In this document: positions 28,723 to 37,680 of the stretch, one piece after another
How positions within the stretch are numbered: position 1 is the stretch's first letter
Layout: each line of letters opens with the position of its first letter
Assembly: GCF_007995085.1 (NCBI RefSeq)
Contig: NZ_VOQS01000003.1
Span: 124,001 to 188,000 of the forward strand
Direction of reading: 5' to 3'
Source: Paraburkholderia azotifigens
GTDB taxonomy: Bacteria; Pseudomonadota; Gammaproteobacteria; Burkholderiales; Burkholderiaceae
DNA length: 64,000 nucleotides
Made by a program: the position numbers and the translations under genes
Notes under the pieces: model-generated
Told to the model about the DNA's origin: nothing
The model's database searches: none
Seen by the model: the letters and a program-made list of their open reading frames with translations, nothing else

Positions 28723-29132
28723 GGTATTCCTGAACTAATATGGAGATCGCAGGCCCTCGCCCCGATCGAATGAGTAGTATTTGTTCCCGAACCAGGCGGT
28801 GCGCACGAAGTGCGCTATGTTCGTGTCGGCGGCGATTCGCATGATGAAGCCATTAACGTGAAGCGGGTCACACTTACGGCAATCCTTGTGCAGCCACCAC
28901 GCGCTCCCGCGTGCGAACACCTGGCGGCGCAGCGGATCGGTCAACCAGAAACCGGGGGATTTTCGCGGACACCCAGCGCATCAGCGGATACTGCAGCAGT
29001 AAGCACGCGCCGTGTGATGCGATGAACGTGAACCCACGCGCCGTTATCAAGCACCGATTTAACGATCTTGTAGCTAACACGCTCCCGTCTGTCGATATGC
29101 CGCACCGCTTTTGCGACGATTGCGAGTGTCAC
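28723..29132 (-). pseudogene. Decayed N-terminal fragment of a GT4 glycosyltransferase (copy of 26359-27561)
   Basis: The fragment begins with GTG at 29132, nine bases after the wzy stop, and reads TLAIVAKAVRHIDRRERVSY. It changes frame to FIASHGACLLLQYPLMRWVS, then to another frame reading DPLHVNGFIMRIAADTNIAH and KYYSFDRGEGLRSPY, followed by an in-frame TAG. These match, in order, the first 140 residues of the intact GT4 at 26359 (AIVTHVVRHNDGQGRVNH; LLQHPLVRWVPVKIGRFW; DVLHVNGFITWMPADVNTAH). At least two frameshifts and one stop make it non-functional, and the C-terminal two thirds are missing. Confidence 0.9.
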
Positions 29133-29141
29133 TTGCGGTCC

Positions 29142-30590
29142 TCACGAAGTTTGACCCGCCGCCCCAACATGCCTTTTCCAGTCGGCACCAGAGAGAATCG
29201 AGAAAATGCTTCCATAGAGGAGAAGTCCGCTCGTTCCAGTGAGCGAATTCGTAAACACGAGCATTGATACGACCGCGATGACAATTGAAAGGTTTGCGGA
29301 TGCAAAGGCGTCGTCAGGCAAGCGGAACGAACTTAATGCAGCTCGTAGCATGAGACAGGCAAAACCTGATAGGTAGAGCAACGTTCCCGGCCACCCTAAG
29401 ACAAAAGGAATATTCATCACACCGCTGTCGAAACTTCCGTACTGACCGAGTTGCCCTGTGTCATTCGAAAGCTTTGTCGAAGTACCAGTTGCACCCATGC
29501 CTTCACCCGCCACATTAAAAAATGCCATGCTCGCAAACGCGGCATAGAAGTCGTTACGTGCGGAATAACTCTGATCGTCCTGAAGGTTAGAAAATGTCTG
29601 TATTCTTGCCTGCATCTTTTCCGCGACAGGTCCAATCATAAGAAATGGTATAGAGAGAATGCTCAGTGCAACCGCACCGGCGATGATGCGCATTCGCGTT
29701 TTGTAATCCGCTCTGGTTAGAATAACGACCAACGCAACGACCCATCCGCCCCATGCCGATCGAACGAGAGTCAAGGAGAACGACACGATGCCGGCCGTAC
29801 CCGCAATCCAACGGCTCCATTCATTCGAGGCGGTAATGTAGATCATCGCTCCCATCAACACGAACGCTAACGGGCCCGGAGAGTTCATCGTGCTAAAGAC
29901 ACGTATACTGAATGGTACCGGCTCGCCGATCGAATTCATCTTGGCGTTCAACATCCAGAAGGCGTCCCATGGCGGCGCTATACAAAACTGCACTACACCG
30001 TAAATACCGGTGATCAGCATTCCCCACGTAAATGTCCTTATAACCTGTTCCCGATGCTCAACGTATCTATTCGAATAGACAAGTATGTGAAATCCAATAA
30101 AAATTGGATAAATCCAGTTAGCTAAATCATATATTGCTGCCAATGGCCCGCTTCTGACAACACCCACCATAAACGCATATACAAGCCCTCCTGTCATTAA
30201 TACGATTGGCAAGCCGCGTCGTTGGGCCAAAACGCCGTGAAACCTAATTAGCGACAAGCCACTTATCATCGTCACGACAAGAGGCGCGATCTGAATGGGA
30301 CTAGCAGGCGCGTATACTCCAGTTAGCCAGTCCGCCAACCGGCGGATTTCCGGGCTCAATAGCCAGAGTGACCATACATATCCAATGTATCGCATGGGGT
30401 GCTTAAAATACATCCATATGCCGATCAACACCGAGAGGACTGGAAATACCAGCACCAGCGCCATCCCCTGTCGAGCAAAAATCAGGATCAACGTGATCAA
30501 CCAAAGCATCACAGGCGCCGACCACTCCTTGTCGACATCTTTGCGGATTCGAACTGCGCCCTTGTAACTCACGCGCATAATCGGAGGCAT
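29142..30590 (-). CDS. Wzy-type O-antigen/exopolysaccharide polymerase (BceI-like)
   Basis: A 482-residue inner-membrane protein with about twelve hydrophobic spans and a large periplasmic loop, typical of Wzy/O-antigen ligase-like proteins. The segment IRVFSTMNSPGPLAFVLMG and the later RNDFYAAFASMAFFNVAGEGMGATGTSTK are in the region that usually holds the Wzy_C-like loop. It joins repeat units at the periplasmic face. The gene is distinctly A/T-richer than the GT2 and GT4 genes downstream, like wzc, wza and wzb upstream. A second, truncated wzy tail is at 27562. It is therefore probably part of an imported or diverged block. Confidence 0.88.
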   Translation of the reverse strand: MPPIMRVSYKGAVRIRKDVDKEWSAPVMLWLITLILIFARQGMALVLVFPVLSVLIGIWMYFKHPMRYIGYVWSLWLLSPEIRRLADWLTGVYAPASPIQIAPLVVTMISGLSLIRFHGVLAQRRGLPIVLMTGGLVYAFMVGVVRSGPLAAIYDLANWIYPIFIGFHILVYSNRYVEHREQVIRTFTWGMLITGIYGVVQFCIAPPWDAFWMLNAKMNSIGEPVPFSIRVFSTMNSPGPLAFVLMGAMIYITASNEWSRWIAGTAGIVSFSLTLVRSAWGGWVVALVVILTRADYKTRMRIIAGAVALSILSIPFLMIGPVAEKMQARIQTFSNLQDDQSYSARNDFYAAFASMAFFNVAGEGMGATGTSTKLSNDTGQLGQYGSFDSGVMNIPFVLGWPGTLLYLSGFACLMLRAALSSFRLPDDAFASANLSIVIAVVSMLVFTNSLTGTSGLLLYGSIFSILSGADWKRHVGAAGQTS

Positions 30591-30657
30591 TCCTGTACCC
30601 CTTTCGCAATATCAGGATGGGTTGAAGTCACCTTCATTCGGAATTAAAAACCCTTAC

Positions 30658-32880
30658 TCAGCTGGTCGATGCTTCAGTACTTAGGTAGCGGTGGATAGCT
30701 CCATATCCGTGACGACCGCTCGAAGAAATCCCGTTAAACACGCCACCTTTCAAATATACGCCGGCAGCCATCAGGCGCTTTATTGCGTCTGCTATTTCAA
30801 AGCGGCGATGCAACCCCGACCTCAAAACGAGGAAACATGACCCAGCGTGCTCCCCAACAAGGGATGCATCCGTCACCGCAAGTATTGGTGGCGTGTCAAC
30901 AATCACTATTTCAAAGTTCTTTTCGAACTCCGACAAACAATGCTTGAACCGAAATGATGCAAGCAATTCCGCCGGATTCGTCGGCCTCTTACCGCACGGT
31001 ATGAAGCTAAGATTGCCAAAACTTGTTTGACGGACTACATCGTCAATCTCGACTTTCTGCTCCAAAAGTTCTGACAAGCCATTCTCGGACGATCCGCCGA
31101 CGTATCGCTCAAGTGCCCCTCTTCGCATATCGGCATCTATCATCAGCACCTTCTTCCCCGAGTTTGCAAGCAGGACCGCCAGATTGACGGTCAGAAAGCT
31201 TTTTCCAACACCGGCGACAGGGCCCGTCAACATGACGATTCGATTGCGTGCTTCCATCATCGTAAATTGCAATGACGTTCGCAGGCTACGAAGACTCTCC
31301 ACGCAGGCATCAGTGGGATTAGCGTCTGCCAATACGGGCAAGCGTCGATCGATTCCGACCCTTGCGATGCTGGATTTCACTTGATGATCACTAAGCGGGA
31401 TGATTCCGCAAATCGGAAGATTGAATAGGCGCTCAACCTCCTCCGGATCATCAACCCCCTTGAACAGTTTCCTTCGGGAAAGAATCAACGCTGCGCCGAG
31501 AATCAGTCCCAGCAAAGCCGCTGATGACAAGATCAATGGCTTCTTTGGTCTAACGGGCGTCCCGGACCTCAACGCAACATCGACGATCTGCGCATTGCCT
31601 CCGATTCCGGCTTTTTGTACCGACAATTCCTGTTCTCGAGTGAGCACGAGTTCATAGATTGCAGCGGCAACCTTTGCATCACGCTGTAACTTCACAGCCT
31701 GAACTTCGGTTTCAGGCAGGCTACGAAAGCGAATCTCATATCGATCACGTTGCGCCTGTAACTGCGCGATCTGTTCGCGAGTCGCCTTGAGCAAAGGATG
31801 ATCATCTCCAAAGCGTTGCTGCAAGGCCGCAACCTGCAGACGCAACGCAGAGATTTGTTGTTCATATTCAACGCTGCCTGCAAGATAGACCTTGGCCTCT
31901 TCCCCTGCAGTGATCGATCCGGACCTCCGTTGATATTCAGCCAACGCGATCTCGGCCTTGTCCAACTCAGCTCTCAATCTAGGTTCTTCGCTCTTAAGGA
32001 ACGACAGCATGTTTTGAGCATTTGCCTGTTTGCTCTCTACATGGTGACGAAGGTATGACTGCGCCAGATCATTGGCGACGTCCGCAGCAAATTTCGGATC
32101 CTCACTTTCCATCGACACATCGACAAGGCCGGTCAGCTTGCCTTGCTCCTGCACTTGTACAGATTTTCGAAATCCATTAACCGCGTCGACATCATTGATT
32201 CGAGTCACGTAAAACCGCGTTCCGGGAAATGCAGTCAACCTATTAACTAGAAGGGTGACGCCGTGACCGCTAGAAACCTGTCCTACCCGGCCATTCACCA
32301 GCAACTCCCCATTTTGGCCAAGTAATTCATACTGCCCTGCACTCTGACTGGTTAGCGTCAGCTGTCTCCCTTCTAATGCGGGCGGTACCTCAACTCGTTC
32401 CACATCGACAATTTCTCCTCCCCACGCAAAGGAAGACAACCCAAACCAAGCGTTCCCGGGCTCACCAGGTGTTGCCAGTGAAGACGCGATCCGACCGAGC
32501 ACAGGAACCGTCTTAGGCTCGACGCGAAAATTGAGTTTGAAATTTTTAACAACCGGCGCCATGACATCGCGACTTTGAATAATCGCGATTTCCGCGTCGC
32601 TAGGGATCGGAGCCATGGCACTCGCGACGCTACGTAGCTGCGTCAACTCCTGAGTAGAGTCGTCGCCCTGTTCTATTTTTATGAGTGCGTCGGCAAGATA
32701 GACGGGCTTAGCAAGCAGGCAATAGATTCCCGCCAGTGTGAGTGCGACGAAAATAAAGCCAACCAGCCACCAGATATCTTCCACTATGACACGAACCAGA
32801 TCGCCGAGAACGACGTCCTCATCAGGATCGGGGCGGACGTGGGAATTCGGACTCCCGCTGCGTTTTACGTCTGTATTCAC
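30658..32880 (-). CDS. bceF: Wzc/BceF-type polysaccharide co-polymerase and BY-kinase
   Basis: 740 residues, starting at a GTG. Two membrane segments (about residues 38-58 and 450-470) flank a periplasmic Wzz domain with coiled-coil regions. The cytoplasmic C-terminal kinase has Walker A GPVAGVGKSF (about residue 550), Walker A' LMIDADMR (about 578) and Walker B IVIVDTPP (about 660). It sets chain length and, with Wza, forms the export complex; autophosphorylation is reversed by the LMW phosphatase encoded upstream. The last 20 residues contain only two tyrosines, fewer than the tyrosine cluster of well-studied family members. It is followed 67 bp later by wzy. Confidence 0.94.
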   Translation of the reverse strand: MNTDVKRSGSPNSHVRPDPDEDVVLGDLVRVIVEDIWWLVGFIFVALTLAGIYCLLAKPVYLADALIKIEQGDDSTQELTQLRSVASAMAPIPSDAEIAIIQSRDVMAPVVKNFKLNFRVEPKTVPVLGRIASSLATPGEPGNAWFGLSSFAWGGEIVDVERVEVPPALEGRQLTLTSQSAGQYELLGQNGELLVNGRVGQVSSGHGVTLLVNRLTAFPGTRFYVTRINDVDAVNGFRKSVQVQEQGKLTGLVDVSMESEDPKFAADVANDLAQSYLRHHVESKQANAQNMLSFLKSEEPRLRAELDKAEIALAEYQRRSGSITAGEEAKVYLAGSVEYEQQISALRLQVAALQQRFGDDHPLLKATREQIAQLQAQRDRYEIRFRSLPETEVQAVKLQRDAKVAAAIYELVLTREQELSVQKAGIGGNAQIVDVALRSGTPVRPKKPLILSSAALLGLILGAALILSRRKLFKGVDDPEEVERLFNLPICGIIPLSDHQVKSSIARVGIDRRLPVLADANPTDACVESLRSLRTSLQFTMMEARNRIVMLTGPVAGVGKSFLTVNLAVLLANSGKKVLMIDADMRRGALERYVGGSSENGLSELLEQKVEIDDVVRQTSFGNLSFIPCGKRPTNPAELLASFRFKHCLSEFEKNFEIVIVDTPPILAVTDASLVGEHAGSCFLVLRSGLHRRFEIADAIKRLMAAGVYLKGGVFNGISSSGRHGYGAIHRYLSTEASTS

Positions 32881-32994
32881 AACTGCATTTTCCAGGTAAG
32901 TGGAGATAGGGACATCGACCTTGCGCTTCGATCCGTTGCGCTTCGAATAGCTCGACTTCGCTGCGACATCCCAACGTCAGCTTTCAAACGGCCT

Positions 32995-34170
32995 CTAGCG
33001 CGCAAGCTGCTTCAAATAAAAAAGCGTCTGCAAGGATGGCAACACTTGCTGGAGAACTCGATTGAAGGTGGTCGACGATGCAGTTCCTACATAAACCACA
33101 TCCATCGGTTGGAGCTGGAATTGCGTGGACAGCATGATTGACTCAGGTTGAGTCATGTCCAGATGGAAAACTTCCGGAGTCGTCGGCTTCTCTTTCATCC
33201 CTCGCATGACATAAATCTGTCGTGGATTTGCGTCGGTATCCAGAATGCCGCCTGCTTGCGTCAATGCATCGGCAATTGACAGACGCCCCTTGTACATTGT
33301 CAGAGGAGTTGGAGTCTTCACCTCGCCCATCACGAATACCCGGCTATCAACGCGATCGGGGACGTTGATCACATCGCCAGATTGAAGTAAGACATCCTGT
33401 GTCATATCTCCCTTATCAAGCATACGATTCGCGTCTAGCAGATAGAGATGCTTTTTTCGAATGAGACGGACCCGCTGAAGATCTGCTTCCGCAGTGTTGC
33501 CTCCCGAACGTGTAATCGCATCAACCAACGTCAATGGAACGTCGCTAATCGCCAGCGGTCCAGGCGCCTTCACTTCCCCGGTGACTTGCACCTTCTGACT
33601 GCGGAACGAAAGCACGCGTACATCGACCTGTGGATTGCGGACGTATCGAACAAGGCTCGCGGTGACCTGTTCTCTGATCTGGACGACCGTCTTTCCTGCG
33701 ACCGACAGGCGGCCAGCAAACGGAATAAAGATGCTCCCATCAGCCGCCACAGTCTGACCATAAGGATCGGACTGCCCGGGCAGCGGTGTCGTGTAGGGCT
33801 GCTGCAATGCGCCGGCCAGCGATTGCGTGGTGTTACCACCTGCGGAATATGTGCTTTGGCTCGGCGTGGTCAGTTCGGGGTGGTCCCAAACCGTGATTCC
33901 GAGGATATCCTGTGGTGCGACACGGTATTCATATTTGCCGACATTTGCCAGCGTGTCGGCCTTGTTGCTTTGCAGGCGATCTGCTTCCGCGCGTGTTCCG
34001 GCTTGCTCTGTGATCAGCTCAGCGTCGATCGCTTTGACAGGGTATACGTCACTCGACTGGCTGGATGAATGTGTTTCGAGACGAGACGTATCAAGATAAT
34101 TGCCAGGTGCACTAGCGCAGCCCGACACGAGGACCACGACGGCCAAACTTCCAACAGATCGATTCAACAT
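32995..34170 (-). CDS. bceE: Wza/BceE-type outer-membrane polysaccharide export lipoprotein
   Basis: 391 residues. A lipoprotein signal ends in LVSGC with the lipidated cysteine at position 18. The Poly_export domain (YRVAPQDILGITVWDHPELT) is followed by SLBB repeats (VQVTGEVKAPGPLAISDVPL; VFVMGEVKTPTPLTMYKGRL; then a third). It forms the outer-membrane channel that meets Wzc in the periplasm. The start ATG overlaps the stop of the phosphatase gene (ATGTTGA), so the two are translationally coupled. Confidence 0.94.
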   Translation of the reverse strand: MLNRSVGSLAVVVLVSGCASAPGNYLDTSRLETHSSSQSSDVYPVKAIDAELITEQAGTRAEADRLQSNKADTLANVGKYEYRVAPQDILGITVWDHPELTTPSQSTYSAGGNTTQSLAGALQQPYTTPLPGQSDPYGQTVAADGSIFIPFAGRLSVAGKTVVQIREQVTASLVRYVRNPQVDVRVLSFRSQKVQVTGEVKAPGPLAISDVPLTLVDAITRSGGNTAEADLQRVRLIRKKHLYLLDANRMLDKGDMTQDVLLQSGDVINVPDRVDSRVFVMGEVKTPTPLTMYKGRLSIADALTQAGGILDTDANPRQIYVMRGMKEKPTTPEVFHLDMTQPESIMLSTQFQLQPMDVVYVGTASSTTFNRVLQQVLPSLQTLFYLKQLAR

Positions 34171-34607
34171 ATACGGTCAATCCAACTTTCTGCCAATCGC
34201 TCGATCAAGGTCAATGTCTCGCGATATAACGATTCGGCCTTTCCATAAGGGTCGGCGATATCGATTCCTTCCCATTGGCCCAGTGCAAATACCTTTCCGC
34301 GAGAGGTGGGCTGCAGAGCTTCTACTTGGCCAACCTGATTTTTTTCAGCCACGAGCACAAGATCTGCATCATTCACCATTCCCGCCTGAAGACGCCGCGA
34401 ACAATGCTCGCCAGCCGGCCATCCACGCGCGGCAAGCTCAGACTGCATGACGGGGTCCATACCCAGTCCATCGAATGCACGAATTCCGGCCGAACGGTAG
34501 ACCACCCGGCTTGCCGAATTTCGTTCGTGCAGAGCCTTGAAGACCACTTCCGCGGCTGGGGATCGACAAATATTTGCGTAACAGACAATCAAAACGTTGG
34601 AAAACAT
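34164..34607 (-). CDS. bceD: Low-molecular-weight protein-tyrosine phosphatase (Wzb/BceD-like)
   Basis: 147 residues, the family's usual size. The phosphate-binding loop C-x5-R-S is CYANICRS at residues 9-16, with the nucleophile C9 and R15. The general-acid aspartate lies in DIADPYG near the C-terminus. It removes phosphate from the C-terminal tyrosines of the Wzc/BceF kinase and so controls polymer production. It overlaps the downstream wza start by a few bases and follows ugd by 65 bp. Composition is close to that of wza and wzc. Confidence 0.94.
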   Translation of the reverse strand: MFSNVLIVCYANICRSPAAEVVFKALHERNSASRVVYRSAGIRAFDGLGMDPVMQSELAARGWPAGEHCSRRLQAGMVNDADLVLVAEKNQVGQVEALQPTSRGKVFALGQWEGIDIADPYGKAESLYRETLTLIERLAESWIDRIC

Positions 34608-34672
34608 GCGCTTTCTCGGAGTACCAACTCACAGTCGACTTTCGCCCATCGATGCACGAACAGGCTCTGCGC

Positions 34673-36103
34673 TCACTCATCCGAGTGTGCAGCCCCATCT
34701 TTTGTCTTTACTTCCGACGACGCGACATCAACGGTTCGACGTCCAATCGAGTGATAGTCGATGCCGAGTTCGGACATCGACTCCGGTTCATACAGATTGC
34801 GGCCGTCGAAAATCAACGGCGTTTTGAGCTGCGTCTTCAGATGGGCGAAGTCCGGGCTCTTGAATTCCTTCCATTCCGTGACGATGACAAGCGCATCGGC
34901 GCCTGCGAGCGTCTCGTCCTGCGTGCTCGCGAAATGCAGACGTGCCTGCTGCTCGGGCGCGTTGACCAGATCGAGCGCAAACACGCGTTTGGCTTCCGCT
35001 GTTGCGACGGGATCGTATGCATGCACCGTTGCGCCGCGCGCGAGCAGCTGCGCGATCACGCGACGGCTCGGCGCCTCGCGCATGTCGTCGGTATTCGGCT
35101 TGAACGACAGGCCCCACACCGCAAACTTGCGGCCGCTCAGATCCTCGCCCAGCGAGCCCGTGATCTTGCGCACGAGCACTTCCTTCTGCTCGTAATTGAC
35201 GTCTTCGACGGCTTCGAGAATGCGCAGGTTGTGGCCCATTTCCGCACCCGTGCGGATCAGCGCCTGCACGTCCTTCGGGAAACACGAGCCGCCGTAGCCG
35301 ACGCCCGCGTACAGGAAGTGGTAGCCAATGCGCGGGTCCGAACCAATGCCGCGGCGCACGGACTCGATATCCGCGCCGACGGTATCGGCCAGATTCGCCA
35401 TCTCGTTCATGAACGAGATGCGTGTGGCCAGCATCGCGTTGGCCGCGTATTTCGTGAACTCGGCCGAGCGCACATCCATGTACAGCGTGCGTTCGTGGTT
35501 GCGGTTGAACGGCGCGTACAGACGGCGAATCTTTTCGCGCGCCTTGTCGCCGTCCTCGTCACTGTCCACGCCGACTACGATGCGGTCCGGGCGCATGAAG
35601 TCCTCGACGGCCGCGCCTTCCTTCAGGAACTCCGGGTTCGACACGATCGAAAAGCGGTGCTGCGCGCTGTCTTTGAGGCCGCGCTTCGCCAGTTCTTCCG
35701 CGATCACGCCGCGCACGCGCTGTGCGGTGCCGACGGGCACGGTCGACTTGTCGACGACCACCTTGAACTCGTTCATCGTACGGCCGATGTTGCGGGCCGC
35801 TTCGAGCACGTATTGGAGGTCGGCCGAACCGTCTTCATCGGGCGGCGTGCCCACCGCGATGAACTGGACTTCACCGTGCGCGACGCTTGCCGCGACGTCG
35901 GTCGAAAACGTGATGCGCCCTGCCGCGCGCGAACGCGCGATGATTTCCTGCAGGCCCGGCTTGTGAATCGGCATGCCGCCGTTGTTGAGAATGTCGATCT
36001 TGCGCGGATCGACATCCAGACAGAAGACGTCGTTGCCGACCTCGGCAAGACATGCGCCCGTGACAAGGCCTACATAACCCGTGCCGATAATGGTGATTTT
36101 CAT
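34673..36103 (-). CDS. ugd: UDP-glucose 6-dehydrogenase (BceC)
   Basis: 476 residues from ATG 36103, where [16 protein letters not shown] gives the standard NAD-binding start; a longer upstream open frame is not supported. Catalytic cysteine motif [10 protein letters not shown] is present, as are [26 protein letters not shown] and the C-terminal [15 protein letters not shown] block. It oxidises UDP-glucose to UDP-glucuronic acid, one of the cepacian sugars. It is the first gene of the minus-strand polymer operon, so the promoter should lie in 36104-36544. Its G+C is high, unlike the wzb-wza-wzc-wzy block that follows, which puts one border of that block near 34650. Confidence 0.95.
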   Translation of the reverse strand: MKITIIGTGYVGLVTGACLAEVGNDVFCLDVDPRKIDILNNGGMPIHKPGLQEIIARSRAAGRITFSTDVAASVAHGEVQFIAVGTPPDEDGSADLQYVLEAARNIGRTMNEFKVVVDKSTVPVGTAQRVRGVIAEELAKRGLKDSAQHRFSIVSNPEFLKEGAAVEDFMRPDRIVVGVDSDEDGDKAREKIRRLYAPFNRNHERTLYMDVRSAEFTKYAANAMLATRISFMNEMANLADTVGADIESVRRGIGSDPRIGYHFLYAGVGYGGSCFPKDVQALIRTGAEMGHNLRILEAVEDVNYEQKEVLVRKITGSLGEDLSGRKFAVWGLSFKPNTDDMREAPSRRVIAQLLARGATVHAYDPVATAEAKRVFALDLVNAPEQQARLHFASTQDETLAGADALVIVTEWKEFKSPDFAHLKTQLKTPLIFDGRNLYEPESMSELGIDYHSIGRRTVDVASSEVKTKDGAAHSDE

Positions 36104-36544
36104 AAGTGTCCAGCGATCCTCACATCCAAAACGACACGGCCAGAAAAGCGGCATATCAAGGCACATCGATGACGGAAAACTCTCCGCCCAAAGGAGGCGC
36201 CAAATATACGAATCCCCACCATCAATTTCCCGCCAATACCCGAACCGTTTTCGCCACCTCTTCATCTCTTTTTTCGGCACCCCTTACGCGACCTCGCCAA
36301 CCACTTTCCCAACAAAAACGCAATACGGGTGAACTCTGAGAGATAATGCCGGTCAATCCGAGGTCGCACGCGTGCGCAGCCAGCAACCAGCGCAACACGG
36401 CGCGGTGCAGCTTCCGCACCAATAGCACCCACCCTTTCCGCTTCACCGAAACCGCGCTGCGCGTCGCTCGCGCACCGTCTCGGGGAGGCTTTTTCGCCGA
36501 AAAAGCAGAAAAAGCAGAAACCGCAAAAAGCCGCAAAAACCCAC
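36104..36544. other. Divergent promoter region between ugd (polymer operon) and the OpgC-like gene
   Basis: This 441-bp gap has no convincing gene. It should contain the promoter of the long minus-strand exopolysaccharide operon and that of the plus-strand OpgC-like gene. The 65 bases before the OpgC-like ATG are A-rich (repeated AAAAAGC-type runs at 36495-36540). No operator was recognised. Confidence 0.45.
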
Positions 36545-37648
36545 ATGCAGATTTCAAAAAACCGTCTAATCGAGCTGGACTTCTTCCGAGGGCTGGTTCT
36601 TTTATTTATCGTCGTCGACCACATCGGCGGCAGCATCCTGTCGCGCGCCACGCTGCACGCGTACGCGCTGTGCGACGCCGCTGAAGTCTTCGTCTTTCTC
36701 GGCGGATTCGCGACGGCCACGGCCTATGCGTCGCTCGCCAACCGCCACACGGAGGCCGACGCGCGCAACCGGTTTTTCAAGCGCTCGCTGGAGTTGTACC
36801 GCGCGTTTCTGGTCACGGCCGTCCTGATGCTGCTGGTCAGCGCCGTCATGAGCGCCTTCAGCATCGATGCGCCCAACATGGCCACGACCGATCTCGACGA
36901 CATGATGGACACGCCTGCCGCCGTCCTGCGCGACATCCTGTTGTTCCGTCGCCAACCCTACCTGGCGTCCGTGCTGCCCATGTACGCGTTCTTCGCGTTC
37001 GCCGTGCCCGCCATCCTGCCGCTCGCGCGCAGCAAGCCGTGGCTGCTGCTCGCGGGCAGCCTGGCCGTGTGGGGCATCGCGCCGGCGATGCTGCCGCATC
37101 TGCCCGTCGCAGAAAATGCGCAATGGGACTTCAATCCGTTCGCGTGGCAGTTGATGTTCGTGCTGGGTGTGATCGCGCAGACGCAGCCGGTCTATCAGCG
37201 CGCAAGCGCGCATCGCTACGGATGGCTGGTGACGGTGCTCGCCTGCGGTATCGTCGCGGCCGCCGCATGGTTCAAGCTGGTCGTGGAAGTGACGCCGCTC
37301 GACAGCACCCTGAAACAGAATCTGTCGTGGCTGCGTGCGGTGAATTTCCTCGCGATCGCGTGGCTCGTCGCGAACATGGTGCGCCTCGGCTGGGCCCGCA
37401 CGATCGCGCAACAGCTGCCGTGGATCGGACTCGTCGGGCGCAAAGGTCTGCTGTGCTTCGTCGCCGGCACGGTGATCTCACTCGTCGTCGACTCACTGCT
37501 GTACACGGCCACCGACGGCTATCTGAACGTCCCGCTCGGCCTCGTCGCCGACGCCGTCGCAATCGGCTCGCTGTTCGCCGTCGCCAAGGTGTCCGTGCCG
37601 CTCTCGCGCGTCTTGACGCTGCGCCTGCGAGGCTCGGGCCCCGCCTGA
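36545..37648 (+). CDS. OpgC-domain membrane acyltransferase-like protein
   Basis: A 367-residue polytopic protein of the OpgC/acyltransferase group. It opens NRLIELDFFRGLVLLFIVVDHIGGS and has VFVFLGGFATATAYASL and a string of about ten membrane segments. OpgC proteins succinylate periplasmic glucans in other bacteria; many Burkholderia paralogues are of unknown role. The position beside the exopolysaccharide operon suggests glucan or polymer decoration (inference). It is divergent from ugd and convergent with the PerM-like gene, with 32 bp between stops. Confidence 0.88.
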   Translation: MQISKNRLIELDFFRGLVLLFIVVDHIGGSILSRATLHAYALCDAAEVFVFLGGFATATAYASLANRHTEADARNRFFKRSLELYRAFLVTAVLMLLVSAVMSAFSIDAPNMATTDLDDMMDTPAAVLRDILLFRRQPYLASVLPMYAFFAFAVPAILPLARSKPWLLLAGSLAVWGIAPAMLPHLPVAENAQWDFNPFAWQLMFVLGVIAQTQPVYQRASAHRYGWLVTVLACGIVAAAAWFKLVVEVTPLDSTLKQNLSWLRAVNFLAIAWLVANMVRLGWARTIAQQLPWIGLVGRKGLLCFVAGTVISLVVDSLLYTATDGYLNVPLGLVADAVAIGSLFAVAKVSVPLSRVLTLRLRGSGPA

Positions 37649-37680
37649 TCCTTGCGATCAGGCCATCATGAACGCCCGGC

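Noticed and set aside
36104..36280. Extended start for ugd
   Set aside because: The family N-terminus [13 protein letters not shown] starts at 36103; the 59 extra residues are unlike any dehydrogenase.
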